Shown here: piece by piece, positions 56,723-64,000 of the stretch
Layout of the letters: every line of letters starts with the position of its first letter
Numbering within the stretch: position 1 is the stretch's first letter
NCBI GenBank assembly: GCA_038373865.1
Contig: JAXGGA010001590.1
Span: forward strand, 62,001-126,000
DNA: 64,000 nucleotides
Direction: 5' to 3'
DNA from: Uloborus plumipes
Taxonomy: Eukaryota; Arthropoda; Arachnida; Araneae; Uloboridae
Notes under the pieces: model-generated
What the model saw: the letters and a program-made list of their open reading frames with translations, nothing else
Databases searched by the model: none
Told to the model about the DNA's origin: nothing
Program-made: the position numbers and the translations under genes

Positions 56723-58271
56723 CAGGGTTGGCAAGGTTTTGGACAGAACGGTAAAAACCACGGTTTAAACCGTCCTGTCCAAAACCCATGTGTCCAAAAC
56801 TGTCCAAAACTACATTTTTAGTACAATTTCACATTTTGAACAAATATCAAAAGCACAAAATTAAACTTGAAGTTAAGACCTAATTTATTTAATGTAAACA
56901 TTAAAATATGTACATAAAAACATATATAAGATTTTCAGCTGATACTAATCTAGCTACTTAGAAGTTACTATTCTTCATTTAAAAATGAATTAGTTCTCAT
57001 AAGTTTATATTATTTTTAATACTAGCTAAACTTCTTTTAAATATAGATAAAAATGAGGGTGTTCAAAAGGTACAATAATCGACTTAAATGCAAAAAATCA
57101 GTTTTGCAACTATTTAAAAAGATACACAACATTTGAGAATGTTACAGCGACATTTACTGAATATTTATTTATTTCATAAAATATTAGGAGTAAATTTAAA
57201 AGTAGTACAATTCAAAAAAAATATGTATATACATATGTACACATTAGTAATCTGGTTCAACTGGTCCTCTTAACATCCGATAGCACATGACCAGTTTAGC
57301 TGCCGTATTTTCCCCTAAACGCTTTCTCCCCTAAACGATTTCGGAGTTTTGAGTGAATTATGCCAAAGTTTGAAAACATTTTCTCGATTGAGGCTGAAAA
57401 GAGAGATAGATATTTCCTTCTCAAGCAAGCTAGGGTGTTCTTTTTTTCTTGAGGAAGTATATACACATATGAAGGGCTCGGGTGTAAAAAATGGTAACTA
57501 GCATTCCAAAAAATCAAAACTTTTTCTTTTGAAGATGGATTTATTGCTTCGAGACATTACTGTAGCAAGTTTTTTCTATTTAAAAAATGAAGTCGGTACA
57601 TTGATTAAGTGCTGTGTGTCTCGGGAATATTTAATTACATTTTTACAAGTGATTTTTGTTTCTTTAATTTGAAACAATACGTCTTTTCGAGTTAGTCAGA
57701 TACCACTATTTACGCCCGAGCCCTTCATTATATATTGTTAGAAACAAAATACACAGTATTAAAAACAAAAATAAAAAATAAACAAATTTTCTTGAGTAGT
57801 GAAAAACATTTTATCATCAGTTTATTATTCTTCAATCTAAGATTTAAAAAATTATTTGAACATCACTGAAAACATTATTGTAAAGAAACCACAAAAGACT
57901 TCAGTTTTACACATTTTAGGTTACAAATGGAGCAGAAATTATCTGCTTCAAGAGCGTTTTTTTGACAGTACTACCAATTCCTATTTTATGAAATTTTTAT
58001 GCAGGGGAGTTATGAGGAAATGTTCATTTTTTTAACGTATATTAAAATTACTAATATAATTAAATATTGTCAAATTTTAAATAATTACAACTAATTAACA
58101 CTAAGAAACTAAGATGTATGCATTATCAATATTACAGCTAATATAAATTAGTCAGCTTAAAACTCTTTTGCCATGCTTTAGACAGTTTAAGACACTTTTG
58201 GACAGTTTTGGACAGTAAAACCCACCTGTCCTGTCCAAAACCAGTTTTGGACGTCCAAAACCCCAACCCTG
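56723..58271 (-). mobile_element. 1.55-kb hAT relic with transposase C-terminus, TSD CCCGCCAC
   Basis: The ends CAGGGTTGGCAAGG and CCCCAACCCTG are inverted. Perfect CCCGCCAC duplications lie at 56715-56722 and 58272-58279. On the minus strand near 57300-57420 SASIEKMFSNFGIIHSKLRN then RLGEKA is the hAT dimerisation domain. A short insertion shifts the frame, after which AAKLVMCYRMLRG resumes. The N-terminal and catalytic parts are missing, so it is inactive. Confidence 0.88.
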
Positions 58272-58325
58272 CCCGCCACCTTTATCAATGACCAGTTGGG
58301 GGGGGGGTGATCAATGACCAGTTAT

Positions 58326-58711
58326 CAGGGGTCAATCTAGAGAGAAATTAGGTCCGTTAAAGGACCCTTTACAAAATTCAGGTACTCAAAAAAGGACCCT
58401 TCACAAAATTCAGGCACTCAAAAAAGGACCCTTCACAAAATTCTGTCACTCAAAAAAGGTCCCTTCACAAAATTCAGAAACTCAAAAAGGGATTCTTCAC
58501 AAAATTCAGTCACTCAAAAATGGACCTTTCACAAAAATCCCACACTCAAAACCGACTCTTCACAGAAATCCGAGTTTATGGAACGATTGGGAATATTTTT
58601 TGCTGTAACTATTTTTCACAAAATTAGGAATTAGTTTTCACAAAATTCTGAACTATTTTTCACAAAATTCCTAAAACAGGACCTTGGTCAAATATCCTGG
58701 ATTGACCCCTG
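58326..58711. mobile_element. 386-bp MITE with internal 31-32-bp tandem repeats
   Basis: The ends CAGGGGTCAATCTAGAG and CTGGATTGACCCCTG are inverted. The 5-bp flanks are GTTAT / GGTAT. About six units of ACAAAATTCAGGCACTC plus AAAAAAGGACCCTTC fill 58368-58560. A larger relative of 6914-7119. Confidence 0.72.
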
Positions 58712-58759
58712 GGTATAACTTAGAGACAGAAATCATCTTTTTCATATTCATTCAAAGAG

Positions 58760-59945
58760 TGTTCGTACTAAAAGGTACTTCCAAAAGTAAAGGGACCTTG
58801 CCCCCTCACTTTTCAGAGTCTAAAAGTAATGTTCAAATGAAAAATGATTTTTTTTACTCAATGTATTGATTCATTTCACGAAAATAAATTTTGAATGTTC
58901 CTAAAAATAGACTTTTCCCATGTTATTTTATAAAAATGGAAATTTGAATCTAAAAATCTGGTATGGACCCCACACTACTTCCTTTTACGTGTAAATTTCT
59001 TAGTAGTTGCCTTAAGTGTTAAAAAAAGTGCTTGGAGTGAGCAAGGTGAGCATTCAAATATTTACTCCTCTAATATACCACGAAACAATGCAAAAAATAT
59101 TTTTAAATGGTTATTTTTCTAAATATTGCTGATTTTAAGATCATTCAGTAAATTTTTCGCAAAATATCTCCAATAGCGCCAAGTTGAACCCAAATTCAAA
59201 GAATAATTTTTTCGCCAAATTTGTTGCAAATTTGGCGATATGTCGCCAAGTTGGCGTCAAACACTTGGCGACCAAAAGCTTGGCGACATGTCGCCAAGTG
59301 GTGGCGCCAATTCATATCACTTGAGTCTGTATTGAAATTAACATTGATTTACCCCAAAAAGGGGTAAAAGACCCCTTTGGGAACATTCGAATGCAATCAC
59401 AAGGGGAGGTGCACAACTAGACCCCCCTCAGAGCCTACATACCAAGCTAGAAGTTTCTACGGCATATAGTTTTTGAGTTATGCGAGCCACATACGCACAT
59501 ACATCCGCACATCACATACATCCGCACATACGTACATACAGACGTCACGAGAAAACTCGTCGTAATTTACTCGGGGGTGGTCGAAATTGATTTTTCGGCT
59601 GTTTGTATGTTGTTAGGTACATATGCACGTGCTGACAGGTCGAAAAAACTACGCGTCATTCTTTCAGGGGTGAGCAAAGTCAAAATTTAGACTGAAATTT
59701 GAGTGAAATTTTTTTCGTGATCACAATACTTCCTTTACTACGTTAAAGGAAGTAAAAAGGGAGTCTATGGTGGATTTTCGTTTTGATTTTTGTGGCACTT
59801 CTTCGACATTTTTTACCGTCATATAATGAATAACGCTAAAATCCAACGATATTGCAAAATTTAACTTAAAAAAAACATCTTGTTGTCCCCCCCCCCCCAT
59901 TTCTTTTTGACCCTCCAATTTTTTGGTGTACCAGCCGCCTATGCC
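58760..59945 (-). mobile_element. hAT-like MITE of the 40621/54315 family, interrupted
   Basis: In reverse orientation it shows CCTTGCCCCCTCACTTTT (58797-58815) and, after the interruption, AAAATCCAACGATATTG and the end TACCAGCCGCCTATG (59931-59945). The interrupting DNA is the ACTTCCTT element at 58975-59757. The far end is degraded and no TSD is assignable. Confidence 0.6.
58975..59757. mobile_element. Dispersed element with ACTTCCTT ends (copy 2)
   Basis: CTACTTCCTTTTACGTG at the left and TACGTTAAAGGAAGTA at the right are inverted. The body matches 45130-46140, but without the TTAA-flanked insertion. It contains GGCGACA / TGTCGCCA repeats (59233-59301). No gene. Confidence 0.68.
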
Positions 59946-60089
59946 TCCAGCACACGCCAGAACTGGAAGATTGGGGCTGAATATTTATTTCATTAACTCA
60001 GTATCTTTCACAGAACGCATGTAGTAAAAATGTAGATACAAATATCCTAACGCGATGGCACTTGGCTGTCGAAACAAAAGGGATCCAAT

Positions 60090-60710
60090 CATAGAGTCAT
60101 TCCATAGAAATGTCAACCTCAGCCAAAGAAAAAAAAATACAAAAGTGAAAAAAGTATCAAAAAATAAATAAATAAATAAAAATTGTACAACATAAGAAGT
60201 TTTAAAAAAAATTGAAAAAGTATTGCAATTATCACTGAAATTAGCCATAATAAATAGTTTGTAGCGTGTTTACTGCTTGTTATTCGATGATTACGTTAGT
60301 CACACTCCATCTTGAGTAAAAGTGACACTTAGGACTAAAAAAAAATAAAATTTAGTAATTGTGTCTTATGTTTTTAAAAGCCAACTTTACACATTTTTCA
60401 AATATATCATTCAATTTTTAACACTTGCTTAACTTTAAGAAATGTTTACCTCACAACATGAGCATTCATTTTCAGGGTTGCAAAAATGTTACGTTAGTCA
60501 CGCTGCTATTTTGGTTGAAAAAATATCTACTGTCAGTAATTTTGTTTTAAATTCTCAGCAGAGATGAAAAATAGATACCATGTACATTGTAAATCCACCA
60601 GCATAACTAAAAAATATTTTTTATCCTTTAAGTTACAAGTAAAAAGTTAACAAAATCAGCTCTGAATGTTACATTAGTCACTGTGGCATGACCCCATAAG
60701 GCTGTTGCTA
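60090..60710. repeat. Possible element with repeated TTACGTTAGTCAC
   Basis: TACGTTAGTCAC occurs at about 60292 and 60491 and as TACATTAGTCAC at 60670. A left GAGTCATTCCATAG and right TGTGGCATGACCCC look like weak inverted ends. TSD unclear. Confidence 0.35.
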
Positions 60711-60969
60711 CTTGAAGTTCCAGTAGAATTGAGTAAAACTAGCAGTTTTTCTGCAGGTACTATTTCCCCATGTCATAGACGCAATGTTGAAGATCCCCTC
60801 TTAAACAAATACCCCGCTTTAATCGAATAATATTTCTTGGAACCGACAGTATCTCTAAATTTTGCAAGAATCTGCAGTTTTTTGAAAATTAAAAGCTGAT
60901 CTTAATATCTTTCAATAGCACTTATTCGACTCAAAACTCTACATTTTCGGAAGAAAATGATTACGTGAT

Positions 60970-61102
60970 CAGGCCCGTCGTTTCGCATTTTTCTGTGGGT
61001 GGGGGGGGGGGTCACAATGTAAAATTTACCAAAAAACTTATGTGCAAATACATAGCTTTCCCAAAGCCTGGGGGCAATTGACCCCCCTAAATGATGGGCC
61101 TG
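60970..61102. mobile_element. 133-bp hAT-like MITE
   Basis: The ends CAGGCCCGTCGTTTCGC and AAATGATGGGCCTG are inverted, with GGGGGGGG and CCCCCC inside each end. No target duplication is evident. Confidence 0.5.
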
Positions 61103-62787
61103 TATGATATTAAGAAATTATGTGCCTTCCTGATTTATGTGCTTTTAAAAAATTCTACAAAAAAAACTGCAGAAATTTTGCACCTTTCTTCGAAATTTCT
61201 TCTTTAGCGTGATATAACTGCAGAAAATCCGCAAAATGACTCCGTTATTGAAATTTAAAAAGCCCTATAAAAGGAGCACTTTTGCTTAGTCAGCCCTTAT
61301 ACCATCGTATTTATAATATTTTTATCCACATTTTTATGAAAAACATATTAGTTTCACAAAGTAAATAAAAACATAGATAGATAAATAATTTTTACTAAAA
61401 TAGTGCAATCCTATAAATTAACTAATTATTTTAACATTTTGATTTAGACTAGAATAGTTTTCAAAGATTTGAGGAAGTAGAAAGAAAACTCGCGCGCACC
61501 GCACTACGTGGGTGATTCTGTTCTAACTGTTACTTTGTTGATTAAAAATTTTAAGATTTTAAATTTAAACTTTTAAAAATGTTTTTTGCTTATTACTGAT
61601 CTATGTGGGAACAGAAGAATGAGAGGATTTTACTACGACTTCAAAGCGTTAAGAACAAGAAACAAATTTCAAATTTTCCTTTCCAAAGTACTGACATAAA
61701 ATAAATTTGTTAGACATTCTTTACAAAAATTATTACATTTTTCATGATTTTTATTACAACATTTTAAAACTCTTTTTTTTAATTAACACATTAATAGTGA
61801 ATAATAACAATTATAACAATTAACTTTACAATTTATAGTAACTACTAATCGATAATACTCTAACGTGTAGTATTTAATGGAAAACAAATTGATTAAACTA
61901 TTCTATATGTATATTTCAAAATATGATGAAACATGTTCGTAATCATTTAACTAACACAAAAATATAATTTCATTAATATTGTCATTCATCAATCAGTTAA
62001 TGTCATTACAGATTTTTTATTAATGACCAAAATGAGAATAAACAATACAGAACAAAAAAAAATCAGAGTTAGAATGGAATCACATACATGAATATATTAT
62101 AAATAGATTGGTATGGCTCGTGAGAAGTAAAATTACTAACGGTTAAATTAAACAAGAAATGTTTGGAATTATCTAGTTGCAAATTGTTTTTTCAAGTTCT
62201 TAATGCAAAAATATCGGGGAGGTATGCATACATTTGGTAAAAACGGTTTCTGCCGTGAATCTGCGATAAGTTTTTGAGTACTTAAACAATTTTTCAATGA
62301 TTGAAACATCCTCTTTCACTAACCTAACATATTTATTGCTTTCTTTTTTCTTTTTTTTTTTTAATTCTCAAATTTAAGAGGAATGTTTTTGAGTCTTTAA
62401 AAATTACACGTAAAATACTTTAGATTTCATCTTTCTAAATGATTAAGTAATTTTTGGTAAAATCTACCTGGAGAACCACAGTTTTTGAGTCACAATTTTT
62501 TTACTCTTTAAGGTAAAGGCTTTGTTTTTGCACGATGCTGTACTGTTTGAGATATGAAAGACATTTTCCTTCTAGAAATATTTCTATGTAAGTTGTTAAG
62601 CATTAATCGCTATTGACCTTATTAACACCATTTGAATTAATTGCATTATTTGGAGGGCACACATTTTACATTGAGATGAACACGTGTGTTTAAATAATCT
62701 TAAAAAAATTATATGTTTACTGTCACTTGAAAAAGTTAAAAATCAGAATACCAGAAGTTTTTTTATCTTTATTATAATTTGAGCGTA

Positions 62788-63000
62788 TCTATCTTTACAT
62801 GTTATCCTTCTTTCTCCCAAACAATAGTGAACTGACCATCGAACCAGGTGTCGATATCGATAGATTCGTAATTTTTCAGCCTTCATTGCAGCTAATTTAC
62901 TTAATTTTACTGTTCAAATTCGGGGATAGATCAAATAAACTCGTATTTTTTCAGGTTCTGTAACTTCTTTAGCGCAGCCACGGGTTCTGCTGCAATAAAC
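62788..63000 (+). mobile_element. Helitron-like 5' relic
   Basis: CTATCTTTACATG, AGTGAACTGACCATCGAACCAGG and GATAGATTCGTAATTTTTCAG match the 5' region of the Helitron at 24424. The tail GCGCAGCCACGGGTTCTGC does not form the normal 3' hairpin. Confidence 0.5.
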
Positions 63001-63480
63001 AAGTAATGTCGTATTGCTTAATCGATGTCACGTGGCTTCTTCATAGGTGGAAGGGAATCCAACGTGGCAGTGTGCCAAATTCTCTCTTGACGTTTTTCAT
63101 TCGAAGGAAAGACCGTAATTTGAACAGATTAATTTGTTTTTGATACTTGGTACCGGGAAACAACTTGATCGCAAAAAAGTTGCCCGACGCGTCTCTTCTT
63201 TAGACCAAATGATTGGCTCAAGAGATCGCCACGCTTCAAAGCCCCCGAAGTACATTGTTAGGAATGAAATGGTTGCAGAGGTGCGCAACGCTTAAAACCC
63301 AAAGTACACTGAAGAAAGTCAGTGCACATCACCCGCTGCAGGCGGCAAGGTAGAACGGTGGCCTTGGCGGCAAGAATTCCATTAATTTGTGCTCTTGACG
63401 CCAATAAACTTTGCATCGACAGATTGATTTTACCGCTGTCACATCAAAAGAGAAATACACATTTAAAATAACTTCAGATA
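63001..63480. other. GC-richer block, probably repeat
   Basis: It stands out by base composition and has repeated GGCGGCAAG words at 63341 and 63367. A 63-codon minus-strand frame (63097-63288) has no recognisable domain. I suspect dispersed repeat rather than an exon, without proof. Confidence 0.35.
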
Positions 63481-63606
63481 TCTAGTAAGTTAAATTGATG
63501 TCTCTATAATTGAAAACGAGTCATTATTTTCTGGTAGTATCGAAAATACCGGTATTTTACATCCGCAAATATCAGGATTACGAAACTGCAAAACAACTTG
63601 AAATTT

Positions 63607-63786
63607 GGTATTCTGTAGACCGGTATACCGGCATTGCAATCCGGTATTCTGTAGACCGGTATACCGGCATTGCAATCCGGTATTCTGTAGACTGGTATAC
63701 CGGCATTGCAATCCGGTATTCTGTAGACCGGTATACCGGCATTGCAATCCGGTATTCTGTAGACCGGTATACCGGCATCGCAATCC
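63607..63786. repeat. 36-bp minisatellite, 5 copies
   Basis: Five units of exactly 36 bases starting at 63607, 63643, 63679, 63715 and 63751. The core GACCGGTATACCGGC contains the perfect palindrome CCGGTATACCGG. The third unit has C to T in the core and the fifth T to C in GCATTG. Similar ATACCGGTATT words flank it (63546, 63813, 63855). Open frames in several phases arise because 36 is a multiple of 3. Confidence 0.95.
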
Positions 63787-63920
63787 GGTATTTTACCTCA
63801 GCAATACCGGTACTAAGAAATTGCAAAATAGCTGAAAATACCGATCTTCGGCATACCGGTATTGCGATCACTACATGAACCATTTTGGTTGAAGCATAAA
63901 CTTCCCTCTCTGATTTTTAG

Positions 63921-64000
63921 ATCTTGGGCCTGATCTGCCTCTCCGTCATAGCACACTACTGCCAGTTTTTCCACCCCCTGACGGGCGCTTCCCTGGGCGT
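63921..64000 (+). CDS. Second exon of MARVEL-type gene (runs off window)
   Basis: Acceptor TGATTTTTAG, phase 0. It reads ILGLICLSVIAHYCQFFHP then LTGASLG, open to the window end. The first 13 residues are strongly hydrophobic and complete transmembrane segment 1 with the end of the previous exon. GC content is higher than in the intron, as expected for coding sequence here. Confidence 0.68.
   Translation, partial: MLGLICLSVIAHYCQFFHPLTGASLG

Larger units (their letters stand above)
56449..63920 (+). other. Intron of the MARVEL-type gene, filled with mobile DNA
   Basis: 7.47 kb. It carries a Tigger-like end split by a hAT, two further DNA-transposon families, a Helitron-like relic and a minisatellite, each listed separately. 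Between about 61110 and 62780 it is plain AT-rich DNA in which I see nothing. Confidence 0.6.

Noticed and set aside
57296..57517. 73-codon minus-strand frame as a possible host gene
   Set aside because: It is the C-terminal fragment of a hAT transposase inside a TSD-bounded element.
63607..63786. CRISPR-like appearance of the regular repeats
   Set aside because: There are no unique spacers, the units are contiguous, and the sequence is eukaryotic.
63510..63883. Several overlapping frames of 76-122 codons with repeated YRHCNPVFCRPV-like units
   Set aside because: They are translations of the 36-bp minisatellite, open in several frames because the period is a multiple of 3.

Overview
The window is AT-rich, intron-rich eukaryotic DNA, most likely from an arthropod and probably an arachnid. 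This rests on the animal-type split genes, the arthropod-like Hook protein and a tRNA-derived SINE of a kind I associate with spider genomes (recall, not a search). No prokaryotic, organellar or viral coding region was recognised. All coordinates come from reading splice sites and repeat ends by eye.

Region 1 (about 1-45 kb, + strand): one large gene, the orthologue of Hook (vertebrate HOOK1/2/3, fly hook), a dynein-dynactin activating adaptor. I can place 21 coding exons from 2615 to 42104. They join without frame conflict into 665 residues plus a stop. The first roughly 45-50 residues lie on exons upstream of the window. Human HOOK3 is about 718 residues, so the gene appears complete apart from its 5' end. 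The N-terminal Hook domain, the long coiled coil and the C-terminal cargo-binding end are all recognisable. Introns run from 91 bp to over 6 kb.

Region 2 (about 45-56 kb): no host gene recognised. It is a stack of transposable elements: a Helitron-like element on the minus strand (49217-55353) holding an 8-bp-duplication DNA transposon (49303-54831), which itself holds a 2.9-kb inverted repeat, a 683-bp element and a 406-bp hAT-like element.

Region 3 (about 56.1 kb to the end, + strand): the 5' end of a second gene. Its GC-rich first exon has an ATG at 56326 and it continues in frame at 63921. The joined residues look like the first membrane segment of a MARVEL-type four-span protein. The 7.5-kb intron carries a hAT relic with a transposase fragment, several miniature elements and a 36-bp minisatellite.

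The most distinctive content is mobile DNA. Many elements can be bounded exactly by terminal inverted repeats plus target-site duplications (TSDs). Those with CAGGG/CCCTG-like ends fall into three TSD classes of 5, 6 and 8 bp. Other items worth attention are a promoter-like island with an Sm-like site inside a hook intron (36140-36400), two perfect AGGTCA-n3-TGACCT palindromes, and a 54-bp hairpin repeat array at the 3' end of a Helitron.
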